A program made the translations under genes and the position numbers. A stretch of DNA of 5,369 nucleotides, from assembly GCA_002345475.1 (NCBI GenBank), contig DDWC01000187.1, positions 279 to 5,647 of the forward strand, read 5' to 3'. Source of the DNA: Firmicutes bacterium UBA2296. Lineage in GTDB: Bacteria > Bacillota > UBA994. The notes beneath the pieces are model-generated. The model was not told the origin of the DNA, made no database searches, and saw nothing but the letters and a program-made list of their open reading frames with translations. Shown here one piece after another: positions 1 to 5,369 of the stretch (position 1 is the stretch's first letter; every line of letters starts with the position of its first letter).

Positions 1-158
1 AGTGCGGAATGCTGGTTTCTGGCTGGCGGCTGGCGACTGGCGGCTAGCCACTCACTAAGCGCCCTTTCCACTTTCCACATTCCTCTTCTGCTGAATGCTC
101 AATGCTGAGTGCGGAATGCTAGTTTCTGGCTGGATGCTGGCGCCTGTCGGCTAGCCGA
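1..158. repeat. Repeat-rich noncoding segment downstream of tgt
   Basis: A 26-base unit at 1-26 recurs at 108-133 with one mismatch (position 14 against 121). Around it short words recur: GAATGCT or AATGCT at about 7-13, 93-99, 101-106 and 114-120, and GGCTGGCG/ACTGGCGGCTAG between 21 and 49. The segment has no open frame with a start and ribosome binding site. The first repeat begins at the window edge, so the array may extend to the left. The next gene in the operon, often yajC in related clusters, is not visible. Confidence 0.75.
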
Positions 159-159
159 C
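146..159. repeat. 14-base perfect palindrome at the tgt stop
   Basis: GTCGGCTAGCCGAC is self-complementary over all 14 bases, and its last base overlaps the tgt stop codon. A related GGCTAGCC lies at 42-49. As RNA it would give only a 5-base stem with a CTAG loop and no following U-run, so it is not called a terminator. Confidence 0.6.
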
Positions 160-1277
160 TACTCCCCTGCCTGCAGCTTTGCTAAAGCAGCCCTGGCAAA
201 ATCGCCGCTACGGTCTTCGGCAATGGCCAGACGCAAGTCGCGCATCAGCCGCACCAGGTAGCGCAAGTTGTGTATAGAGATTAGCGTAAGGCCCAGAATT
301 TCGTCGGCCTTAATCAGATGTCTAATATAGGCCCGACTGAAGTTGCGGCAGGCATAGCAATCACATCCAGGCTCTATGGGTGAAAAGTCCTCGGCACAGG
401 AGGCATTGCGCACCACAACCTTGCCGAAGGAGGTAAGAGCTGTCCCGTTGCGGGCGATGCGGGTGGGCAGCACACAGTCGAACATGTCAATGCCTCGCAA
501 GGCACCCTCCACCAGGCAATCGGGAGAGCCGACCCCCATGAGATAGCGGGGTTTGTCTTTGGGCAATAAAGGCGCAGTGGATTCCAGAACTTCGTACATG
601 AGAGGCTTTGGTTCTCCGACGCTGAGTCCGCCCAGAGAGTAGCCGGGGAAACCTATTTCCACAGTGGCCTCAACACTGCGGGCGCGCAAGTCATTGAACA
701 TGCCACCCTGTATTATGCCGAACAAGGCCTGCCGCTCAGTATCACGGTGGGCTTTTTTGCATCTTTCGGCCCAGCGAATAGTGCGAGCCAGCGAGTCTTC
801 TACGTAGCGCCGCTCGGCGGGATAGGGAGCGCACTCGTCAAAGGCCATGATAATGTCAGCCCCCAGGGCATTCTGCACTTCGATGGCCTTTTCTGGACTG
901 AGAAAATGCAGCGAGCCATCGATGTGCGAACGGAATTCCACACCCTCTTCGCGGATTTTGCGCAGGTCATTGAGGGAAAAGACCTGAAAACCGCCACTGT
1001 CGGTGAGGATGGGTTTGTCCCAATGCATGAAGTTATGCAGACCGCCGGCGCGACGTATCAGATCATGCCCGGGACGCAGGTACAGATGATAGGTGTTGCT
1101 GAGGATTATCTGCGCCTCTATCTCTTCGAGATGAGCGGGGGTGAGTGTCTTGACGGTGGCCTGTGTGCCTACCGGCATAAACACCGGCGTGTCTATGACG
1201 CCGTGGGGTGTCGTGAGACGCCCAAGGCGCGCTCCAGTCTGTCGGCAGGTCTTCAGTAAAGTGAAATCTATGGCCAT
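159..1277 (-). CDS. tgt: tRNA-guanine(34) transglycosylase, bacterial type (Tgt)
   Basis: Tgt exchanges guanine-34 for preQ1 in tRNAs for Asp, Asn, His and Tyr, the first tRNA-level step of queuosine synthesis. The 372-residue TIM-barrel protein shows GARLGRLTTPHG and TPVFMPVGTQATVKTLTP near the N-terminus. DSGGFQVFSL carries Asp93, the general acid/base position, and MAFDECAPYP carries Asp147. IIQGG, GGLSVGEPK (about 216-224) and YLMGVGSP follow. In MFDCVLPTR, Asp267 matches the nucleophile. The zinc site is Cys305-x-Cys307-x2-Cys310 with His336, the same spacing as in well-studied bacterial Tgt. The ATG start has a strong AAGGAGG six bases upstream. The stop is TAG. Unlike the other genes in the row it follows a 265-base spacer, so it may have its own promoter or depend on transcription through the repeats; I see no clear promoter. 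No catalytic residue is missing. Confidence 0.97.
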   Translation of the reverse strand: MAIDFTLLKTCRQTGARLGRLTTPHGVIDTPVFMPVGTQATVKTLTPAHLEEIEAQIILSNTYHLYLRPGHDLIRRAGGLHNFMHWDKPILTDSGGFQVFSLNDLRKIREEGVEFRSHIDGSLHFLSPEKAIEVQNALGADIIMAFDECAPYPAERRYVEDSLARTIRWAERCKKAHRDTERQALFGIIQGGMFNDLRARSVEATVEIGFPGYSLGGLSVGEPKPLMYEVLESTAPLLPKDKPRYLMGVGSPDCLVEGALRGIDMFDCVLPTRIARNGTALTSFGKVVVRNASCAEDFSPIEPGCDCYACRNFSRAYIRHLIKADEILGLTLISIHNLRYLVRLMRDLRLAIAEDRSGDFARAALAKLQAGE

Positions 1278-1283
1278 AGGGAT

Positions 1284-1290
1284 CCTCCTT
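1284..1290 (-). promoter_or_regulatory. Strong ribosome binding site of tgt
   Basis: AAGGAGG lies six bases upstream of the tgt ATG at 1277-1275. It is the best Shine-Dalgarno in the window and fixes the start. Confidence 0.88.
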
Positions 1291-1337
1291 GTGGGCGCAT
1301 GGTTATGGGAACTGCGGGGCGCTTAGATTAGGAAACG

Positions 1338-1508
1338 GGGGGCTCTTAGCTCTTATGGTAGCGGTGGAGACGAGAGCACCTAGCTCCTGGCTCTTAGCTC
1401 TTGGTAGAACGAACCAGAGAACGAGGCGCTAAGTGCGAGGCGCGAAGCGCGTTTCTCCCCCGTCGTTCCAGACTACCAAGAGCTAAGAGCTAACAACTAA
1501 GAGCCCCC
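1338..1508. repeat. Nested inverted repeat in the queA-tgt spacer
   Basis: The outer arms are an 11-base GGGGGCTCTTA at 1338-1348 and its exact reverse complement at 1498-1508. Inside them 1390-1407 (GCTCTTAGCTCTTGGTAG) is perfectly complementary to 1473-1490. The word GGCTCTTAGCTCTT also occurs as a direct repeat at 1341-1354 and 1389-1402, each followed closely by GGTAG. The loop between the inner arms (1408-1472) contains GCGC-rich short hairpins. In the queA-tgt mRNA this could fold into a long branched stem. I see no reading frame of interest, no T-run after the arms and no clear target-site duplication. It may be a dispersed noncoding repeat that entered the operon; copies elsewhere in the genome cannot be seen here. 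Confidence 0.75.
1390..1490. repeat. 18-base perfect inverted repeat with 65-base loop
   Basis: The arms are 1390-1407 and 1473-1490, with 18 of 18 complementary bases, separated by 65 bases. The loop is too long and the 3' flank too poor in T for an ordinary intrinsic terminator. This is the strongest secondary-structure element in the window. Confidence 0.8.
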
Positions 1509-1542
1509 GGACTCGGCACATATGGCGCCAAGCTCATTCGCT

Positions 1543-2574
1543 CTAGATGATCAACATCGCATCGCCGAAAGAGAAAAAGCGATATTCTTCCTGGATAGCT
1601 TCATGGTAGGCCCGCAGAATGTTGTCTTTTCCGGCCAGGGCTGAAACCAACATGAGCAAGGTGGACTTTGGCAAGTGAAAATTGGTGATGAGGCCGTCTA
1701 CAGCCCGGAAACGGTAAGGCGGATAGATAAAGATATCGGTCCAGCCGTTGCCTTCCTTCACCCTGCCCTGCTCACCGGCCTGGGTTTCCAGAGTGCGTAC
1801 GGAAGTGGTACCAACGGCGATGACACGCCTGCCGGCCTGTCTGGACGCATTAATTTCATCGGCGGCACTTTTTGACAGCTCATAGTACTCGCTATGCATA
1901 ACATGCTCGGCAACATCGTCTACCTGCACCGGACGAAATGTGCCTAACCCCACGTGAAGGGTTAAGAACACAGTCTTGACCCCTCGCTGTCTCAATCCGT
2001 CCAACAACTCTGGCGTGAAGTGCAGTCCTGCGGTAGGAGCTGCGGCCGAGCCAATATTGCGCGAGTACACCGTCTGGTAGCGCTCTTTGTCGGTGAGTTT
2101 TTCCTTTATGTATGGAGGGAGCGGCATTTGTCCGAGCTGATCCAGCATGGTGTAGAGGTCCGTCTCACAGGTGAACTGCACCAGTTTGCCACCGGCCGAA
2201 GTGTTGTCCAGCACTTCGCCAACAAGCCGACCCTCCGACCCGAATTCCACACGACTGCCCGGGGGTAGGCGTTTACCGGGCCTGGCCAGGACTTCCCAAA
2301 CCAGGGGTACTGCGGTAGGCTTCAGCAACACCATTTCCACTATAGTGGTACTGCCCTGCTTTTGACCCATGAGCCTCGCCGGAATGACTCTCGTATCGTT
2401 AAGAACCAGGCAATCCCCGGGTTGCAGATAACCTAATACATCACCGAAGTGGCGATGTTCAATGACGCCACTGCGGTGATGCAGCACAAGCAAACGGGAT
2501 GAAGCGCGATCGGCTAGAGGTGTCTGGGCGATCAGGCGCTCCGGCAGTATATAATCAAAATCAGAAGTACGCAA
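1543..2574 (-). CDS. queA: tRNA preQ1(34) S-adenosylmethionine ribosyltransferase-isomerase QueA
   Basis: QueA transfers and rearranges the ribosyl part of S-adenosylmethionine onto preQ1 at tRNA position 34, giving epoxyqueuosine, the substrate of QueH. The protein is 343 residues, the usual length for Firmicute QueA. It has the N-terminal RTSDFDYILPERLIAQTPL, then CLVLNDTRVIPARLMGQK, PLPPYIKEKLTDKERYQTVY, AAPTAGLHFTPELL, FLTLHVGLGTFRPV and HSEYYELS. Near the end are GTTSVRTLE, a GLITNFHLPKSTLLMLVSAL block and YRFFSFGDAMLII. I chose the TTG at 2574 because AAAGGA lies nine bases upstream and the product then begins with the family's (M)RTSDFDY. A longer frame from TTG at 2613 adds 13 residues without family support and overlaps the preceding gene. 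The stop is TAG, with TGA two codons later. Every conserved block appears intact. Confidence 0.96.
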   Translation of the reverse strand: MRTSDFDYILPERLIAQTPLADRASSRLLVLHHRSGVIEHRHFGDVLGYLQPGDCLVLNDTRVIPARLMGQKQGSTTIVEMVLLKPTAVPLVWEVLARPGKRLPPGSRVEFGSEGRLVGEVLDNTSAGGKLVQFTCETDLYTMLDQLGQMPLPPYIKEKLTDKERYQTVYSRNIGSAAAPTAGLHFTPELLDGLRQRGVKTVFLTLHVGLGTFRPVQVDDVAEHVMHSEYYELSKSAADEINASRQAGRRVIAVGTTSVRTLETQAGEQGRVKEGNGWTDIFIYPPYRFRAVDGLITNFHLPKSTLLMLVSALAGKDNILRAYHEAIQEEYRFFSFGDAMLII

Positions 2575-2583
2575 TGATGACCA

Positions 2584-2589
2584 TCCTTT
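2584..2589 (-). promoter_or_regulatory. Ribosome binding site deciding the queA start
   Basis: AAAGGA lies nine bases upstream of TTG at 2574-2572. It sits in the 28-base gap after the SpoIID-like gene and favours this start over the TTG at 2613. Confidence 0.7.
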
Positions 2590-2602
2590 GGTTATTTTGT
2601 CT

Positions 2603-3313
2603 TTAAGGCACAATCTGTGTCAGTTCGACGCCCTGATAATAGTGCAGCAGTATGTTCTGGTAAGTATAACCCTGCTCAGCCATGCCCCGGGCACCCCACT
2701 GGCTCATGCCTACTCCGTGGCCCCAGCCGCTCCCTTCAAAAACAAAGGATAAAGCCTGGGCACTGACAGATATCGGCCCGTGTTGCCCCTGCAGAACATA
2801 AACGGGCGAAACAGGCAACTGCGACTGCCCCGAGGCGCTAATCACAGAGAGGCCGTCCCATGTCTTCTGGGTTTGAGTTTCTTGACCGTTAGAGATGTAG
2901 AAGTTGGCGGCCACTTCATTGGTGACCGAGTACATGGTGGAACGCAACTCATATGTGGAAGGAGTGCCATTGGGCAATCGGGGTTGCTGCCTTACAAGTT
3001 CGGCCCTGCCGAGAGTCCCGTGCACCACAAGGACAGCGACACGTCCTCCTGGAGTGCGCTCCTTTACCTCAAGACGTTGGACAGCCCCCACATTGATGGA
3101 ACTAGAGGCCAGAATGCGGGCCATGTCAGCAGCGCTCAGCGATGTGGTCCAGGTTGCATGGGGGCTACCGGCCATAACGGGGAAAGGATCGGGAACTCCT
3201 ATCAAATATGATATGGGAGTTCCGTTCCAAACATAGTGGTTGTATTCGGTATGACCGCCGCTGTCTGAATGGTAGAAGGTGGCGGCAGGCCTGCCCGCAG
3301 CGAACAGCATCAC
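2603..3313 (-). CDS. SpoIID/LytB-domain lytic transglycosylase, C-terminal part after the amber codon
   Basis: This is the second half of the same catalytic domain, in the same reading frame as the part before the TAG. The codons just after the stop (3325-3314) read ATRG, the usual family continuation after the AAV that ends the first part. Next come GRPAATFYHSDSGGHTE, matching the SpoIID block 'FHSSSGGHTE', then YLIGVPDPFP. The protein ends with GWGHGVGMSQWGARGMAEQG and LLHYYQGVEL, the C-terminal hallmark of the family. The first available starts are GTG at 3313 and ATG at 3310, without a convincing ribosome binding site. This part lacks a signal peptide and the catalytic glutamate, so alone it should be inactive. 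It is functional only if the TAG is read through, absent from the real genome, or if the halves associate after export. The gene ends in TAA, 28 bases before queA. Confidence 0.8.
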   Translation of the reverse strand: MMLFAAGRPAATFYHSDSGGHTEYNHYVWNGTPISYLIGVPDPFPVMAGSPHATWTTSLSAADMARILASSSINVGAVQRLEVKERTPGGRVAVLVVHGTLGRAELVRQQPRLPNGTPSTYELRSTMYSVTNEVAANFYISNGQETQTQKTWDGLSVISASGQSQLPVSPVYVLQGQHGPISVSAQALSFVFEGSGWGHGVGMSQWGARGMAEQGYTYQNILLHYYQGVELTQIVP

Positions 3314-3325
3314 GCCCCGCGTCGC

Positions 3326-3328
3326 CTA
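3326..3328 (-). other. In-frame amber stop inside the SpoIID-like gene
   Basis: The minus strand reads GCT GCG GTT TAG GCG ACG CGG GGC, that is A-A-V-stop-A-T-R-G. Frame is identical on both sides, so the lesion is one codon and not a frameshift. Family members carry a variable residue here (for example Glu, Asn or Ala). GAG, CAG and AAG are each one substitution from TAG. No second lesion is seen on either side. TAG is also the normal stop of queA and tgt in this window, which argues against wholesale reassignment of amber. Confidence 0.9.
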
Positions 3329-4465
3329 AACCGCAGCAGAAGAATTCGGATGCTCCCAATCCACTCCGCCGTAAGCCTGACAACAGCTACTGAAGGTGCA
3401 CAAATCAAAGCCTGAGGCTGCGTGTTTGCCGCGACTGGCTTGAGTGTAGGTACGGGCGACCACGGCTTGAGCTTTCAGGGCTTCGATATGCCACAGCGAA
3501 GGCATCTCTCGTGGCACTACGGCCTTGAGATAGTCTTCTACATCCATAATTGAAATCACGTTGAAGCGCAAGTCTGTCGTCAGAAGGAACTCGTAGGTTC
3601 CCCGGTGCTGCCGTCCCTCCACGCTAAGAATGCCAGAGTCGACCGCCGCAACACGCAGTGGCATATTGGGCATATAATCATAGGTCAGGATGGTCCGTCC
3701 ATCGTTCCGCACAACGTCTATGCGGCGAAAGTTCGGAGAGAAGGACTGCATGACCACCTGAGGCAATATAGCGCTGATTTGCTGTTCCGTGGCGGAAAGT
3801 CCATACAGGTCTGTGGCATAGCCTGCAGCCAGACGGAAACTGCCATCATATACTACGCGGGCGCTGTGCACGCCAAAGGATTGGAGAATCGAGACCAGCT
3901 GTTCGGCCTCCTCGCGGCTGTAAGACATAGCAGACCGCAGATGATGGGCTCCGCGCACACGGGCGTTGCCAAGACCGGCCATGATTAACTGTGTCAGACC
4001 CGCGGAGGCCTGCTCTACACTGACAAATACGCCCCCCACAAGATAGTAGCCATCGCTTTCGCGGCTGACAAAGGCTGCTCCCATGGAAACTGGCCAGCGG
4101 GCGATGTTCTGCTCAGCCTGCCACTGTGAGGAATATGGCCCCACGGCCAGGGCGACTGCCTCACGCCGAACAGACCATCCAGGTCCAAAGTCCCGCGCCA
4201 GCTCGATAGCCTCGCCGAAAAAGTTCTCGGTGATAAATCTCACTTCGCCAGGGTAAGCTATTGTTGCTCCAGGCAGACTTTGCACCCCATGGTAGAGCCC
4301 TATGCGGATGGTGTTGTGGGAAGGGACCCCGCTGTCGGCATATGTGGGGTAGCCAGGAGACAGCAAAAACAGCAGCGACACCGCTGCTAACACGTATGTC
4401 AGGTTCTGTAATGCTCTGATCAGTCTCTTACGGCGCAAGCCCCTCACTCCCTTCAACTGATTCAT
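3326..4465 (-). CDS. SpoIID/LytB-domain lytic transglycosylase, N-terminal part, ended by an in-frame amber codon
   Basis: SpoIID-family enzymes are secreted or membrane-anchored lytic transglycosylases that cut glycan strands stripped of peptides; in Bacillus SpoIID acts in engulfment. This 379-residue part begins with a basic stretch (about 8-18) and a hydrophobic core (about 24-36), then TYA at 41-43, so it has a signal peptide or anchor. Residues about 100-170 and 175-235 look like two SPOR repeats, which bind denuded glycan in other proteins. The catalytic domain starts near 290 and contains VEDYLKAVVPREMP, where Glu320 matches the SpoIID active-site glutamate. It continues with EALKAQAVVARTY and a His348, Cys356, Cys361/Cys362 cluster matching the reported zinc site. 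The frame then meets TAG at codon 380, although homology continues after it. The full gene would be 620 codons (4465-2603). A TTG at 4438, preceded by AAGGGAG, is a credible alternative start. This is probably a paralogue rather than spoIID itself. Confidence 0.85.
   Translation of the reverse strand: MNQLKGVRGLRRKRLIRALQNLTYVLAAVSLLFLLSPGYPTYADSGVPSHNTIRIGLYHGVQSLPGATIAYPGEVRFITENFFGEAIELARDFGPGWSVRREAVALAVGPYSSQWQAEQNIARWPVSMGAAFVSRESDGYYLVGGVFVSVEQASAGLTQLIMAGLGNARVRGAHHLRSAMSYSREEAEQLVSILQSFGVHSARVVYDGSFRLAAGYATDLYGLSATEQQISAILPQVVMQSFSPNFRRIDVVRNDGRTILTYDYMPNMPLRVAAVDSGILSVEGRQHRGTYEFLLTTDLRFNVISIMDVEDYLKAVVPREMPSLWHIEALKAQAVVARTYTQASRGKHAASGFDLCTFSSCCQAYGGVDWEHPNSSAAV
4447..4453 (-). 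promoter_or_regulatory. Possible ribosome binding site for an internal TTG start of the SpoIID-like gene
   Basis: AAGGGAG lies eight bases upstream of TTG at 4438-4436. The ATG at 4465 has no good Shine-Dalgarno at normal spacing; its nearest candidate, AGGCAGG, is about 20 bases upstream. Starting at the TTG would drop nine residues and leave the RRKR-plus-hydrophobic signal sequence intact. Confidence 0.45.
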
Positions 4466-4512
4466 TTTCGGTGACTAAGTAATATTACCTGCCTTGACAA
4501 CATTACAATCAG

Positions 4513-5088
4513 TTAACGTTTTTGTGCCTTGGCTGCCAGGCGGGCGGCTCTCTCCAGATCGCTGAGAATACAGCCACAGTAATTCTGACGGTAAAGATCG
4601 AGGCTGCGCGATAGCTGGTAGGTCTGCCTGAAGTCTGGCCGAAAGTCGCGGTACAGGAAATCGACGCCTGATTCCAGAGCTACCTGTTCTCCTACGAGAC
4701 GGATATTGTCATGTTGCTGGTAGGGACTGATCAGCAGGGTAGTGCTAAAGGCCACGCAGTTAAGCTCCCTGGCCTTGCGGGCCGCAGGTATCAGCCGCAG
4801 GCGATAACAGGCTGTACAACGGCTGGATATGTCGGAGCCAATCGACACTATCCAGTTTTCCGGGTCGTAGTCCGTGTCTGTTATAAGAGGAACTCCGGAA
4901 GCCTCAGCCCAGGCTTCGGCGGCGGCCTTTCGCCGCTGATACTCCTCATAGGGGTGTATGTTCGGGTTATAGAAAAAACCTGTTACTTCATAACCGGCTT
5001 CGGCGAACCAGCGCGCCACAAAGGTTGAGCACGGACCGCAACAGGTGTGGAGCAACAGACGCCCTTTGGACTTTGCCGGAATGTTCAT
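4513..5088 (-). CDS. queH: Epoxyqueuosine reductase QueH (DUF208 family)
   Basis: QueH carries out the last step of queuosine synthesis, reducing epoxyqueuosine to queuosine at position 34 of tRNAs with GUN anticodons. It is the cobalamin-independent alternative to QueG and uses an iron-sulfur cluster. The 191-residue protein has the family layout. An N-terminal HTCCGPC motif (Cys16, Cys17, Cys20) is followed by FYNPNIHPYEEYQRR (about 39-53), the pair C91-x2-C94, STTLLISPYQQHD (about 115-127) and a C-terminal NYCGC (Cys171, Cys173). These conserved cysteines are the expected cluster and redox residues. It starts at the ATG overlapping the ruvB stop, with GGAAAGG eight bases upstream. It ends in TAA, 47 bases before the SpoIID-like gene. 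The queA and tgt genes downstream support the assignment. No residue looks abnormal. Confidence 0.95.
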   Translation of the reverse strand: MNIPAKSKGRLLLHTCCGPCSTFVARWFAEAGYEVTGFFYNPNIHPYEEYQRRKAAAEAWAEASGVPLITDTDYDPENWIVSIGSDISSRCTACYRLRLIPAARKARELNCVAFSTTLLISPYQQHDNIRLVGEQVALESGVDFLYRDFRPDFRQTYQLSRSLDLYRQNYCGCILSDLERAARLAAKAQKR

Positions 5089-5369
5089 GGGAACAACCTT
5101 TCCGCGGTATCGGGTTCTCGCTGGTAAGTGAAGCCCATGTGTTCGTAAGCGAGACGGGTGGCAACCCGACCGCGGGGAGTCCTCTGCAGGAAACCAAGTT
5201 GCAACAGGTAAGGCTCATAAACATCCTCTATGGTTTCTGGAGCCTCACTTATGGATGCGGCCATGGTGTCGAGGCCTACCGGCCCGCCGTCAAACTTCTG
5301 GATCATGCAGGAAAGTAAGAGGCGGTCAGTAGCGTCAAGGCCGAGGCGATCCACTTCGAGAAGATTCAG
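5085..5369 (-). CDS. ruvB: Holliday junction branch migration ATPase RuvB, C-terminal end (partial)
   Basis: RuvB is the hexameric AAA+ motor that, with RuvA, drives branch migration of Holliday junctions in the cytoplasm. Only the last 94 codons are present; the 5' part, with the Walker motifs and sensors, lies beyond the right edge. The visible part is the winged-helix C-terminal domain. Its recognisable family blocks are EVDRLGLDATDR, FDGGPVGLDTMA, a TIEDVYEPYL-like stretch and RTPRGR followed by AT.LAYEHMG; the RTPRGR loop is the DNA-contacting wing. The frame stays open to the window edge, so the GTG at 5354-5352 is an internal valine and not a start. The TGA stop overlaps the queH ATG in the sequence ATGA, which suggests translational coupling and a shared transcript. 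The family identification is very secure. Confidence 0.96.
   Translation of the reverse strand: MNLLEVDRLGLDATDRLLLSCMIQKFDGGPVGLDTMAASISEAPETIEDVYEPYLLQLGFLQRTPRGRVATRLAYEHMGFTYQREPDTAERLFP
5097..5103 (-). promoter_or_regulatory. Ribosome binding site of queH
   Basis: GGAAAGG lies eight bases upstream of the queH ATG, inside the end of the ruvB reading frame. It supports the start at 5088 and re-initiation after ruvB. Confidence 0.7.

Noticed and set aside
159..161. Amber recoded as a sense codon throughout the genome
   Set aside because: Readthrough of the tgt TAG would add 19 residues made of the downstream repeats before a TGA. QueA already has its normal C-terminus at its TAG. Both point to TAG as a real stop.
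747..1259. Plus-strand open frame of 170 codons opposite tgt
   Set aside because: It is antisense to a fully conserved tgt, has no recognisable family motif and is a product of codon bias on the other strand.
1390..1490. Intrinsic terminator after queA
   Set aside because: The arms are 65 bases apart and no T-rich run follows on the minus strand.
1338..1508. MITE with terminal inverted repeats
   Set aside because: The outer arms are short and I find no target-site duplication in the flanks. Copy number is unknown, so only a repeat is called.
1278..1542. preQ1 riboswitch upstream of tgt
   Set aside because: The spacer is explained by repeat arms, and I could not see the small H-type pseudoknot pattern with an A-rich tail next to the ribosome binding site.
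2575..2613. Longer queA starting at TTG 2613
   Set aside because: The 13 added residues do not resemble QueA and would overlap the preceding gene. The TTG at 2574 has a ribosome binding site and gives the standard N-terminus.
3310..3330. Frameshift between the two SpoIID-like halves
   Set aside because: Both halves are in the same frame and the codons between them read naturally apart from the TAG, so no base is missing or added.
3605..3988. Plus-strand open frame of 127 codons opposite the SpoIID-like gene
   Set aside because: It lies within the coding region of the SPOR-like and linker part, and its translation shows no domain.
4466..4512. Promoter or operator between queH and the SpoIID-like gene (TTGTCA box and the GTAATATTAC palindrome at 4479-4488)
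   Set aside because: The -35-like box has only a poor -10 partner at 17 bases, and a 10-base AT-rich palindrome is weak evidence. No sporulation sigma-factor consensus was recognised.

Overview
All genes in this window read on the minus strand, so transcription runs from high to low coordinates. The gene order is that of an endospore-forming clostridial Firmicute: the tail of ruvB, then queH, a large SpoIID/LytB-type peptidoglycan lytic transglycosylase, queA and tgt. In that group the ruvABC resolution genes, a DUF208/QueH gene, a SpoIID-domain gene and queA-tgt often sit together. The strong AAGGAGG-type ribosome binding site and the TTG starts also suit a Firmicute. The DNA looks moderately GC-rich. 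I cannot name the species.

Layout in transcription order. 5369-5085 is the last 94 codons of ruvB, the Holliday-junction branch-migration ATPase. It shares a 4-base ATGA overlap with queH (5088-4513), the epoxyqueuosine reductase. After 47 bases comes the SpoIID-like gene (4465-2603), a secreted protein with two SPOR-like repeats and a SpoIID catalytic domain. It is interrupted by one in-frame amber codon at 3328-3326, with no frame change. After a 28-base gap comes queA (2574-1543). A 265-base spacer holding a nested inverted repeat separates it from tgt (1277-159). The last 158 bases of the window, downstream of tgt, are noncoding and repeat-rich.

Three of the genes form the end of queuosine synthesis on tRNA. 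Tgt exchanges guanine-34 for preQ1, QueA adds the epoxycyclopentanediol from S-adenosylmethionine, and QueH reduces epoxyqueuosine to queuosine. QueH replaces the cobalamin-dependent QueG used elsewhere. The SpoIID-like protein acts outside the membrane on glycan strands and is functionally unrelated to the tRNA genes, although it lies inside the same probable transcription unit.

The main anomaly is the amber codon in the SpoIID-like gene. It falls between two conserved parts of one catalytic domain, and both sides remain intact. This could be a recent nonsense mutation, a sequencing error or real readthrough. The second point of interest is the pair of repeat-rich spacers flanking tgt. I found no clearly new biological system; the window is a recognisable operon with one broken or recoded gene.
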